DNA of 64,000 nt from Lasioglossum baleicum (taxonomy: Eukaryota > Arthropoda > Insecta > Hymenoptera > Halictidae). This document shows positions 50,001-60,518 of this stretch, piece after piece. Below the pieces are notes generated by a model that made no database searches, had not been told where the DNA came from, and saw nothing but the letters and a program-made list of their open reading frames with translations. The translations under genes were made by a program, and so were the position numbers. Where the stretch lies: contig NC_134940.1 of assembly GCF_051020765.1 (NCBI RefSeq), positions 15,575,712 through 15,639,711 on the forward strand, given 5' to 3'. Each line of letters begins with the position of its first letter. The first letter of the stretch is position 1.

Positions 50001-52424
50001 AGTTTCGAACGCAACGAAGAAGAGCGTATTGGAAAGAAAGAGATGCGAACCGGCGGCGGCTACTGTTCGCGTCTCTTTCTTTCCAATACGCTCTTCTTCG
50101 TTGCGTTCGAAACTTTTACCGTCGATTAAACCACTAAATATTGGCCAAATTATATCGTGTTTGGTATCATTTTAATCAGAGAAATGCCACGATTATGTTG
50201 GTGAAAGTTCCATAATGATATCATAGAAAATAAAAAAGCTGAGGTCTTGGTGTTTCATTGTGATGACGTACGGGCCTTTAAACTGTGCCGGCGACGGCGA
50301 CACGCGATCCTATTTCATGCTGTCCTTCTCTATGTTCGGCTCGTCGTTTGAAGTATCGGCGCGGTAGACGCAGTCATAAAAATATAGCCACTGTACCCTA
50401 CCCAAGTCCATCCAAAACCCGGGTGTTGGGACTCCGATCGAGAAATTACTGTAAACGTTTTTCATCCTAGACTAACCAAAAATATCAAAATTCAATTGAT
50501 TCAATCCAAATTGTTTTACATTGTAATACACTTATCAGATCATAGAAAATTAAAGAAGACAATGCTAACTTTCACATATATTTTTGTAGGTCGTTAGAAA
50601 ATAAAAATTGCATCAAATGCAACATCTTAGAATTAATTTGTAATGCACCAATTATTACTTTTAACATGTTCCATGCCATGTATCACCATGCTAAACTTTT
50701 CATTCAGGTCGCGTGTACCACTGGTGGTACACGCTGACATATTTATTTAATGCGATAAAAACATATATTTTATAACAAGTTTATGACTGCAGAATATATT
50801 TCCACCAAAAGAAGCGAAAATGGCTTGGTATGGAATGTGCTAAATATGTTCCTTCCAAATGTATATCAAAATATATTGTATACCATCGCTATCAATAATT
50901 ATCGATAGTTGACAGTTCATCTATCGGAAACTATCAATGGTACCGACTATCGATAGTCCTCCACCACTTAGTCGTTTCAATCATTTTCCATACCTCCACC
51001 ATAGCCTCCGCTAGAGTTATTACGGTTATAACCACCACTGCCTCCTCCTCCACCTCCACCTCCATGTCCATAACTTCCACTATAACTGCCACCACTGCCG
51101 CTATTACTTCCAGAACCACCTCCACTTCCATAACTGTTCTGGTTGTAACTGTTTTGATTCTGCGGCTGACTGTAGTCTTGCCCACCGCTGGAATTGTAAC
51201 TGTTGTAACTGCTATAGTTGCTTCCAGTATTTGGTGGAGGTTGACTATACTGATTATAGCTGCCACCACCGCTAGAAGGCGGCGGATACGACGTATCCTG
51301 GCCACCGGTAGGTGGTGGCTGGCTGTACTGATTGTACCCCTGTTGCTGGTAGTTTGAATATTCTGAAATAAACGATCCAACATCTCAGAATCCATAAATG
51401 AAATCATACGGACATCTATAAATCTTTAATCGGTTTTATATCTATAATACGAGCGAACAAAAATATATACAATCTAACACATTTGCGAACGAGCTATTAA
51501 CAAGCCAAAGCAATTAAAGTCCCTTTTGTATAAAATAAATTTACTTAACCCTATATACTCCATTGTCGAGTGTGACTTGACATCAGAGAAAGAAAAATGT
51601 AAATACAGCGGGTTCTTATATGTATTCTTCCTTTATTTACTTTTTAAGTTGAAAGCAAATTAAGTTCTATAGAGCTATAAAATAAGTAGCAGTCAAGGAA
51701 CTGTCCCTTGAAATAAATTTCAAATAAAAGACTTCAAATAGTAGGGAGTTTGTTGTTCTGAGAGCAAAGAGTGAATTTAATACCACTGAATAACACAAAA
51801 CTTCTATTCCAGGGAGTTAATTGATTCGGCAAGTTAATACATAAATACAAAGGGTATTAAGATATCTGCAATTGAATTTTTGAGCTTTATAGAGAAGAAA
51901 GAATGATGCATATATTTTTTCCATGACCATGATCTCTTATATCGTATTAGGTTTGTCTGTTGATATGAATTGATTGCTGTGCAGAAATGAAATTGAATTG
52001 AGCGTATACGACTATATGTAAATATATATACAGATATGTATATACTGTAAATCGAGTAACAAAATGGAGTAGAAAAATGGGATGAGACGCTTGAAACGCC
52101 GATCAATAAATCTCATACGTAGACACACATAGCGGCGAGAGTACTATAATTATTCTATGTCTTCCTCCATTGGGTCATGGTATTTCGTTAGATCTGTCTC
52201 TTCGAATCGCCTAGCGTAAAACCGAAAGCTCTAATGAATCGTGCGGCTAGATTATAAGACGTGGCGATCGTACAAATACCGACCAAATAAATTGTCTATT
52301 CGAGACGAGTTCTCTCGATAAAGCGCGATTTCTCGGCGAATACGGATAATTCATTGACGAAACGTTTATCGCGGCTTCGTGTATAATGATTCTGTATTCT
52401 TTTTTACTTACGAGTGTCCGTCAT
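44079..52424 (-). CDS. caz: FET-family RNA-binding protein cabeza (FUS/EWS/TAF15 orthologue)
   Basis: Nuclear RNA-binding protein of the FUS/EWSR1/TAF15 family. Minus-strand exons: 52424-52412, 51362-50994, 49434-49362, 48132-48101, 46087-45951, 45870-45521, 44519-44208 and 44118-44079. All phases agree and give 441 aa. Order of domains: an N-terminal low-complexity Tyr/Gln/Gly/Ser prion-like region (about 5-150); a Gly/Arg linker; an RRM (RNP2 TIFVSG at 182-187; KGEATVTY at about 230-237); RGG repeats; a RanBP2-type zinc finger with four Cys (about 326-345, CPNPEC..CNLC); a run of about twenty Gly; further RGG repeats; and the conserved PY-type nuclear signal ending RQRPY. The last intron uses donor GTCAGT, chosen because only it joins to the RQRPY exon in frame. 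Several introns carry foldback or hAT elements, one of 1.4 kb. Confidence 0.93.
44688..45411. mobile_element. CAGTGACTCCC mariner-type MITE in a cabeza intron, carrying a nested element
   Basis: Complete TA-flanked inverted ends CAGTGACTCCCACTAATATT and AATATTAATGGGAGTCACTG. A second element (44757-45178) is inserted inside. Confidence 0.88.
44757..45178. mobile_element. Nested foldback element
   Basis: CAGGGTCATCCGTTTTTAAA and CAAAACGGATGACCCTG, continued by matching arms CCAAACGTTAACCAGCTGTA / TACAGCTGGTTAACGTTTGG. TA flanks. Confidence 0.88.
47280..47739. mobile_element. Large foldback element in a cabeza intron
   Basis: Arms of about 200 bp run from GGTGGTCCACGCAATTGTTT to AAACAATTGCGTGGACCACC, nearly identical through ACAGATCGAT near the centre (loop about 47480-47535). 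Confidence 0.9.
49541..50970. mobile_element. hAT-type element (1430 bp) in a cabeza intron, perfect 8-bp target duplication
   Basis: GTCGTTTC is duplicated at 49533-49540 and 50971-50978. Ends TAGTGGTGGAGAACTATCGA and CGATAGTCCTCCACCACTTA. Sub-terminal CTATCGATAG repeats at both ends. No transposase domain seen. A long palindrome occupies 49925-50192. Confidence 0.85.
49925..50192. repeat. Near-perfect palindrome inside the hAT-type element
   Basis: Arms of about 125 bp (GTTTAATCGACGGTAAAAGT .. ACTTTTACCGTCGATTAAAC; TTTCCAATACGCTCTTCTTC and inverse) around a GC-rich loop of about 14 nt near 50055. The right arm has a short insertion near 50140. Confidence 0.9.
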
Positions 52425-54235
52425 CGTGCCTTCCTCCGGTAATCGAATCGCTACACGGTAGAAAAAGCACGTAATGGCGGGAATCGAGCGACTTTCCAAC
52501 GACGATTCCAAACGACTCGAATTCAATGGTTCAACTCGGCGTTTTACTACCGGATGTTGAACGGTAACAACGGAAGCGATTGGCTCTCAGATGGCGTTGT
52601 TGCACCGCTCGTCCCTTCAATTGATTATCGTAGTAGCACCGCTCACAAATTTGAATTTCTTGTTACACTAGTCTCATTTTACCTTTTATACATATAGCTG
52701 GTATGTTATGTATACACAGTGCATCTACCTATTACAGTATTCCTTCGAATGATGTGACTTTCGTCTGTGCGGATGATGTTACTTTTTTATCTCCACTACT
52801 ATATATAATCCAATATTATATAATGCAATGCTGTAACTTTCTTAATTTTAGTTATTTTGTGTTACGAAACCTTTACCAACGGATTCGTGAAATTTTTCGA
52901 TAGAATTGCGATTATACTTACTTGTTTAATAAGCGATGACAGTTTCGAACGCAAAGAAGGACAGCATGTGGAAAGAAGAGACACGCGCAGAGTCGTAGCA
53001 GCCGGTGTAGATCAAAAGTTCAAAAATTCGCTTCCAGACCAATTCGCAACGAATCACTGAACAAGACGTTGTTAGTTTCATTCAGAATTTCTTCATTTTT
53101 AGTTCCACTTGTACGAAACTTTCATCGATAGATTTGTGAGATTTCTCTGGTAAAAAAAGATCAAACTCATCGACAGAGTTTCAATCATATTTACCGATAC
53201 CACAGCGAGCTATATTATCACATTTTAAATTCTGTCCCTGTTATTGTGAAAATAACTGTCCTTCTCTATGTTCGGCACACGTCAAAGAAAGTAGTACCTC
53301 TATGCTTTTTGAGACTCCATACTAGAGATCGCGGTTTTAAACGTGTACTAAAATACACGTGAAATAGGGATACTTCATACCCCCCGAGGTTGTCACGTCA
53401 TCCGAAGGAATACTGTATGTTGTACACCACGAATCTTGATTTGCCAACATTAGTTTCCTTTCCGAACAGAAATAAGAAACAACTACGCTTCAATTTAAGA
53501 ATTTTTTATTTTCGGTATCATAATACTACACTTAACTTAAGTTTTCAGTGCAACGTATAATTTTGGTCTTATCCCGCGAATAAAATACACTGCTGGCTGA
53601 TGGTAGTCGTTATTACAAAACACGGTCCTCGATGCAGTGTTATTTGTTTCTCCTTGCCGTCGTTTCGATATATATATTTACACGAAGAGTAACAGTACTC
53701 TTTGTTTATGCTAACGATTTAAATCTATCTCCTATTAACTCATCAAGTTGCTCAACTTCTTTACAATACGCTTATAAAGATCAATAATCTCGTACAAAGA
53801 TTACGAATCGGTAACGAACGATTCTTTTTTCTTCTCTTGTGGGCGAAAAATGAATGGTCTTGATGAGTTAAATGGTAAATTGCGGCACACACATACCTCG
53901 CACGTACACGTGTGGAACACATACATTTTACACAGTCTCGAGTCTATATTACATATTGATAGTGTACAATTGCCGTAAGAAAAAGGATCCACAGTTTTCG
54001 TTGAAGATCGAACGTCGTCGTTTGAAAATGTACGACAACAATGTGAACGAGTCTATGAAAACCGGGCGTCAACTTACGCTTCAACAGAACTTCCATGGAA
54101 GATGCCACTTTGCTCGCACAAAATTGTTCGTGTATGCGCGTTCTTAAACAATTAGAAGGGAAGAAATCAATTGTGCCCGCAAAGATCAACGCCGGGTCGA
54201 AGGTTTGGTACAAACAAAAAAGGTAGAATTAAAGA
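52425..54235. other. Gap between cabeza start and MED19 stop
   Basis: No coding region recognised. 52940-52990 (AGTTTCGAACGCAAAGAAGG) resembles the arm of the palindrome at 49925, so an element remnant is likely. 53500-54235 probably holds the MED19 3' untranslated region. Confidence 0.45.
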
Positions 54236-56360
54236 TCACGAGTTGGAATGTTGAGACGGTGTTAATCCTCCGGTGTGTTCGGGGCTGTGCTTCTGCTTTT
54301 TTCTCTTCTTCTCTTTCTTACGTTTCTTTCTGGCCTCTTTCTCTTCGTCGTGTCTTTTTTGTTTCTTGTGCTTCTTCTCGTGAGTGTCCGAACCACCAAT
54401 GTCCGTTGTCGTTGCTTCTTGACCGCTAGGTACTTCACCAGGCTTGTGTTTATGCTTTTTATGTTTGTTCTTGTGCTTCCTTTGCGGAGCTTGATTCACG
54501 TACCGATACTGCTCCGGTAACTGCAAACACGCAACATTCTCTTTACTCTCTTTCTGAATTATTTTCTTTTGTTAATCTGACCCAGTAGCCGGCAAACTGC
54601 GGCTCTTTCACGAATGACGTGTTTAAAATTAATTAATCTTATTTTAATTTAATAGTATTTTAATATACAATTTTCAATCAGTCAGTGTGTCATATCTAAA
54701 TTCAAATAAAGATCAATTTTTACTCTATTTTTATCGATAGACTGCGGATCTTTATGCAAAATAAAAATTTTCTACAAGGAATAGAAATCAAATTGAACGT
54801 TATTTCTTCCCTTAATGATTTGAATAGAGGAGAAATCATATATTGACATCTTCAATTTTTTAAATTTTCCAACAATTTTGAATTTCATCTGCTCAATTTT
54901 GCTATAAATGCATAAAGATCCGCAGTCTATTTATCAATGAACGAGATTATTATAAAGTATGATATCTAATTATATTCACTGTAGCTAGTTTTAACAGACT
55001 TCTAAAAACAAGGTTCTTGTAAAGAAATTTGGCTCTCGAAAGAAATCTAAATCGTTGTACTGCTGATATTTGGCTCTTTTGACCAATGAGTTTGCCGACC
55101 GCTGATCTAACCAACCGCATCCTTCACTTACAGGTCCAGGATGTAGGCGAAAACCAGCCAATTGAACGCTGGTCAGTGGTAGCAATTCCTTCCCGACAAT
55201 CGGAGGCTTTTCTATGACGGATCTTAACGAACTGAAAAGCAGAAGTACTTTGATCTCTACTGTACATGTTTCAAGTGTTTGTACATTCTACTGCAGGGAA
55301 TTTCAACTTGTAGCTCGCGAGTCATACGCGGCACATTCCCCGCTTTGACTCTATCCCCACTCTTAGACTTCATTGTTGTTGTAGAACAGTGCTGGGCACA
55401 TTTCTGTGGTTGTCAGGAAGAACGCCGCATGTCACATACACTTTCGAGGTATTGCCGTTTAAAGTTCTGATCACTAATGCTTTGACATAGGACATCGGTT
55501 AAATTGCATTATTTTTTTAGCCTTATTCTTTGTATTCTATTATTTTTATACTACTCTGAAGCTGTATTCTGGTAAATACATAAATCCTATGCTATAAATT
55601 GTAAGATGCAGCGTTTTTCCTTACAACCACAGATTTATCTAAATTCAGACAAAACCATCCCCACCATAGTGTTCACTGTCCCCTTCCAGTAAGCACCGTT
55701 ATGGTGGTGCAACGAAGACACGAAACACCTAGCGAACACGACAAAGGTGTGCTCTGCACGGAAGAAACGTTGATGGTGGAAGCAAGCGTTGGAGGGGCCC
55801 CAACCATGCCCAGCACAGCACTCTATGGCTGTACGTAGCAGTGGGAAGAAGTTTGACTAATGGCAGTGACCTTGCGGTTCTCTGAGGGGAACAAGTTGAA
55901 ACTCCCTGCTCTACTGTAACCTATACCACTAATAGATATACCTGTTATCTAAATGACCGGGTCTGTCTATGATTCCAGGTAGGGTCGGTAAAAAAGAAGA
56001 GAGTTGTTCCTTGAGTTTCTTTCCACTAAATTTACTATAAGAATGTTCCAGACCATAATAGTTCATTAAATTTCTTGCCCCTGTAAGGTCGCTTTCTCCT
56101 GTAAATTGATAGAATGGATTAGACGATATTGTAGTGTTAAATCTATTTTAGTTTTAGAAACAGTCTGGCATACCAGGGGGCTCCTTCATCAAGTAAAAAG
56201 GCCCGCTATGGACGATCGAAGGATTCTTTCCCAGGGATATGGTTGTTTTGAGGGTCCCCGTCGAATCCTGACGCGAAACAACAGGGGAACGCGCTCCCCT
56301 GGGTGACGACTTTGGCGAATATTGCTCCACTTTGCTACGAAACTGATCGCCCATCATCAT
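54236..56360 (-). CDS. MED19: Mediator complex subunit 19
   Basis: Head-module subunit of Mediator that links activators to Pol II. Minus-strand exons: 56360-56174, 56098-55942, 55231-55132 and 54520-54236. The phases fit and give 242 aa. Landmarks: GPFYLMKEPPG (exon 1); LMNYYGLEHSYSKFSGKKLK and LSSFLPTLPG (exon 2); IEKPPIVGKELLPLTSVQLA and GFRLHPGP (exon 3). The final exon is a Lys/His-rich tail (HKNKHKKHKHKPGEVPS, then KKRKKEKKRKKQK) typical of MED19. The start is the first of three consecutive ATG codons. Intron 3 (54521-55131 on the plus strand) contains a TAGACTGCGG MITE at 54738-54929. Confidence 0.95.
54738..54929. mobile_element. TAGACTGCGG MITE in MED19 intron 3
   Basis: TAGACTGCGGATCTTTATGC and GCATAAAGATCCGCAGTCTA are perfect inverted ends. 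192 bp. The best-preserved copy. Confidence 0.93.
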
Positions 56361-58380
56361 CCTTTGATTTTACTTCATGGCACCTTCACTACAATTAATC
56401 GGCTCTGATATAGAGCAGAAACAAGACGGTTAGAGGATCCTCTAAAAGTAATCGACGAGCGTTTTGTGCTTTGCTAAAGCATCTGAGAACAGCTCGGTGC
56501 TACTACAGCGACGCACGGTAAACACATAAGTCTTCTATTATTGTGTACGGGCACCATGCAACACAATTGTAACAGGGATACATAATTCGATAAGTTATAC
56601 AATCAGAAGAACAGTCGAATGCTTGAGACATAGCTTGGAATTTCGTCGAATTTCAATGTGTAATTTTCTAGGAAACATTTTTTACGTATGTATATATTTA
56701 TATGAAACAAGATAACGATCGTCACCGGAATTTCCTCGTCCGTGAATTGATCGAGGTGCCAATTGATCGTTTCGTGAACATCTTGATCGTATCACTCGTT
56801 CGTAGGTTACAGTTCGTGTAAAGGGAAAAACGATCGTTGTCGGTAGCAAGGCATCACGAGCAGTGGTGTTTTCTGTGTCTCTAAGGTAGAAATCAATCAA
56901 AATCGTACGATGTTACGGTTCACGGTGAAGTACATACTGATATGAATACGTCTAGACGGGTCCGTGTACATCGATTCATTTAAATCCATTAGTTCTTTGG
57001 GTATCTCCGTTAACCAACAAACCCTCCCTCTCGAGTTCATCCCTTACCGAAGCACTGATCGATTTACAAATTTTTATGTCCTGTTTCTCTCCCGTTTTCA
57101 GACGTCACACACCACGCACATTCGATAGCTTACACTTTAAAAAGTAGGCATCGGACTTCTAGATTGAGACATGTAAGTACATGTACGGGATCAGGGATGT
57201 AGATAAGAAACCGCATACAACACAGAGTCAGATGCATCGTGAAATAAATAAACGTGTTCGACCGTGTTGCGTTCCTTATTTAGTTAATGCTAATCGAAAC
57301 GACAAGCGAGAAACGATTTAAGTATTTTATCCTTGGCTGATCTCCTGGCTGATCCTTGTCTCATCGAATCTTTTCGTAAACGTGAAATCTATTTTTGTCC
57401 ATATCGGCAGGTATACCGAAACGCTGATTTTAGGTGCGTTTTCAATACATCCTTCGATTCAATTTTAGGCACATATATCGTTTGACAAAATTATCTGATG
57501 CAATTTATCCGACACTGATATTAGAGGTAGCGTGAAAATTAAATAGTCGGAACAAATAAAGAAATGTAAACCATTTATACATATATTTAGTTCTCATTTT
57601 AGTTATGTGTCAGAAGTCGGAAGATTAACACAGATCTGCAATCGGTTGCAATATTTGGTTCCGATTCATTTGAATGAATGAATGAAGAATATGTAAGACA
57701 CGCGGAGGTCAAACCGTTGACTTGCATACACACGATAATAAACAAGGAAATATTGAGGGAACTTACATTCAATATAAATGTAAGCTTCCCTTTCAAACGA
57801 TATTGTGCATTCGCATCAATTCATATGAACGATATACGAGCATATAACCTGCCAACCTTCGTGGTTCATATATTTAGTTGTTTTGTCGAACTATCAATTC
57901 AACAGTGATTTGAGCGTTTTCTTTTTAATGGAAAAAAATCAAACGGAGGCATTCAACGTAACATCAGGGATTATTTATATAAATAATTGAAAATATTATA
58001 TTACAAGACACAAGAATATAACTATAACTGTAGCGAACGAAAGTGGCGCTGTCTATGGCGAAATCTCGAAGCTCGGTTCTTTTTTTTATTATCTAAAACC
58101 TAAATCATTTCTTATGAAAGCATCTTTATAATTTCATTAATTGTGAAATAAAAAAACCTATAGAACCGATAATAAATTTATAGGCAGTAATAGCATTTCT
58201 TGATCGAAACGTTTTGTCTAAAATCGAACATTTCATATGCAACAACCTAATATCAAAGCTGTTATTACATAAGACATAGGACATAGAAGAACATCGATCG
58301 CAAAAATAAGAGTTTACGAGAATACCGAATACCCTTATTTCTTGTTTTTGGCTGGAAGTAGGGCGAATAACAAAATAATA
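56361..58380. other. Divergent intergenic region MED19 / NDUFAF7
   Basis: About 2 kb of AT-rich sequence without a gene I recognise. It must hold the MED19 promoter (near 56,400-56,550) and, at its right edge, the DRE-like cluster of NDUFAF7. Confidence 0.45.
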
Positions 58381-58394
58381 CATCAGCGATAGTT

Positions 58395-58465
58395 TTCGAT
58401 AGTGAGAACTATCGATAGTACCTCGATAGTTCCTCGATAGTTTTGTCGATAATTCTCCATACAGT
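58395..58465 (+). promoter_or_regulatory. Cluster of DRE-like (TATCGATA) motifs upstream of NDUFAF7
   Basis: A perfect TATCGATA sits at 58410-58417, with several CGATAGT half sites between 58388 and 58450, all within 105 bp of the NDUFAF7 ATG. In insects this 8-mer is the DREF-binding promoter element of housekeeping genes. The stretch GAGAACTATCGA...TAGTACCTCGATAGTT also resembles the inverted end of the hAT-type insertion at 49541, so it may derive from a transposon. Promoter function is inference. Confidence 0.5.
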
Positions 58466-58492
58466 GCGTTTATTAGAATTAGAATTAGGACA

Positions 58493-60351
58493 ATGTTTCA
58501 AATGTTTCGATTGTTTCGGAAATGTATAAAGAATTATGGATTATTAGAAACAAAAGTATTATCAAATTGTCGGAAAACAACTTATCTCTTTTGTTCAACA
58601 ACCCATTCGTCGCATTCGAATGAAGAAAAGTTATCGGATCTTTATCGGCATTTACATTCAAAAATCGTAGCATGTGGTCCTATTACCGTTGCCGACTATA
58701 TGAAAGAAGTTTTAACTCATCCAACTGCGGGCTATTATATGAAGAAAGATGTTTTCGGAGAAAAAGGTGATTTTATAACATCCCCAGAGGTGACACAACT
58801 ATTTGGAGAAGTATGTAAGTCTTGCTCAAAGTCTCTGAATCACTGATATATTTTACTCTCTGTATTTTACCAATTTTACTCTCAATCGTTTTAGAGAAGA
58901 TTTTCATTTACATTTTTCAGATGGTAGCAGTTTGGATACTTTATGAAAAACTAAAAATCACTAAATGTCCGTTCCAACTTGTCGAGTTAGGTCCAGGTAG
59001 AGGAACTTTAATTAGAGATATATTGCGGGTATGCTTTTGGAGCTTAACGCGTATAGAATGTATCGATTTCATTGTAAAAGTATACATTTATAACACAGGT
59101 ATTTCAGCAACTAAACGTTTTAAGCGATGTATCGGTACACTTGGTGGAAATCAGTCCTGCTTTATCTTTAATTCAGGCAAAGAATTTGTGTAAAACAACC
59201 AAAGAACATAACATTCTAGAAAATGAGGCGAAACATAATGATGTCCGTTATTATAGAGAAGGTGTTACAGAAGATAATGTCAACGTGTATTGGTATTATT
59301 CGGTTAAGGATATACCTAAAAAGTTTAGTATATTTTTAGCGCATGAATTTTTCGATGCTCTGCCGATACATAAATTTCAGGTATTTGAAAAGATAAGCGT
59401 AATACATAGACTGCGGATCTTTATGTATTTATAGGAAAAAATTGAGTAGATGAAATTCAGAATTGTCGTAAAATTTAAAAAATTGGAGATGTTAATATAT
59501 GATTTCGCCTCTATTAAAATCGTTAAGGAAAGAAATTTAGTATCTATGCAGACAAGTTGCAAACAATTCTCATTTTGCATGAAGATCCGCAGTCTTTAGT
59601 AATTAATATTAAAATCATACATACCTACAACATGTAAATGGAATTTGCTTAACTTCAGAGAACCGACAGAGGATGGAGTGAAATTTTGGTGGATATAATC
59701 GAAGGAAGTAAGGAAGAAAAGTTTCGTTACGTGTTATCGAATGCACAAACACCTGCTATGTTTTATATCTCTGTAAGAATTGTAATTCTTCTATGAAAAT
59801 AATGTTACAAACGACATTTATTTAAACTTCAAACAAATTTTTCATCGTTACTTTTTTATTTGTAGAATGATGAGAAACGAAATCACGTAGAAGTCAGCCC
59901 GCAAACTCTTGTAACGGTAGAATATATAGCTCAGTACCTACAGGAATGCGGTGGATTTGCTTGGATTTGCGATTATGGACATAGCGGCGATAAAACTGAT
60001 ACATTTCGCGCATTTTCTCAGCACAAACTACACGATCCACTTTCATATCCAGGAACTGCAGATTTGACGGCGGATGTCGATTTTGCAGTCATAAAGAAGG
60101 TTGCAGAGAAAGATAACAGTTTGTTAACTTTCGGTCCGATAACTCAAGCATGTTTCCTAAAAAATCTTGGGATCGATGTACGGTTGCAAATGCTTTTACA
60201 AAATGCTTCGGAAGAAGTACGAAAACGTTTAGAATCTGAGTATGAAATGATAATGGACGAAAGTAAAATGGGGAGTAAATTCAAAGTTTTATCTCTATTT
60301 CCTTTTATTTTGAAAGATCATTTCCAGAAACTACCAATAGCAGGATTCTAA
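58493..60351 (+). CDS. NDUFAF7: NDUFAF7, mitochondrial protein-arginine methyltransferase for complex I assembly
   Basis: S-adenosylmethionine-dependent mitochondrial enzyme (MidA family) that dimethylates an arginine of NDUFS2 during complex I assembly. Exons: 58493-58810, 58921-59028, 59099-59380, 59659-59772 and 59866-60351. All introns are phase 0, giving 435 aa (human 441). The N-terminal about 40 residues are basic and Ser/Thr rich, as in a mitochondrial presequence. Motifs: VADYMKEVLTHPTAGYYM, GDFITSPEVTQLFGE, the SAM-binding ELGPGRG (128-134), LAHEFFDALPIHKFQ, CDYGHSG..TDTFRAF, and PGTADLTADVDF. A MITE lies in the third intron. AATAAA is at 60408. It is tail-to-tail with CWF19L2, only 167 bp between stop codons. 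TATCGATA-type motifs lie directly upstream. Confidence 0.95.
59407..59596. mobile_element. TAGACTGCGG MITE in NDUFAF7 intron 3
   Basis: TAGACTGCGGATCTTTATGT and GCATGAAGATCCGCAGTCT. 190 bp. It begins 26 bp after the splice donor. Confidence 0.88.
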
Positions 60352-60407
60352 TGAATGAGAAGGGTAGAACGTATAAAAGTACAGTGAAATGTATCGTTTG
60401 CAATTTC

Positions 60408-60413
60408 AATAAA
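60408..60413 (+). terminator. Poly(A) signal, NDUFAF7
   Basis: AATAAA lies 57 bp after the NDUFAF7 stop, inside the 167-bp gap that also receives the CWF19L2 3' end. Confidence 0.65.
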
Positions 60414-60518
60414 ATAATATCTATTTTTATAAAAATTTTTGATATTTACAGATATAGTATATAACTACAGCTACGAATATCTGTTTCGGAATTACATATA
60501 TTCTCAAATTATGTACAA

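Noticed and set aside
51064..51407. Open frames in 51064-51357 (+) and a Val/Thr-rich minus frame
   Set aside because: Out-of-frame readings of the cabeza Gly/Tyr/Gln exon.
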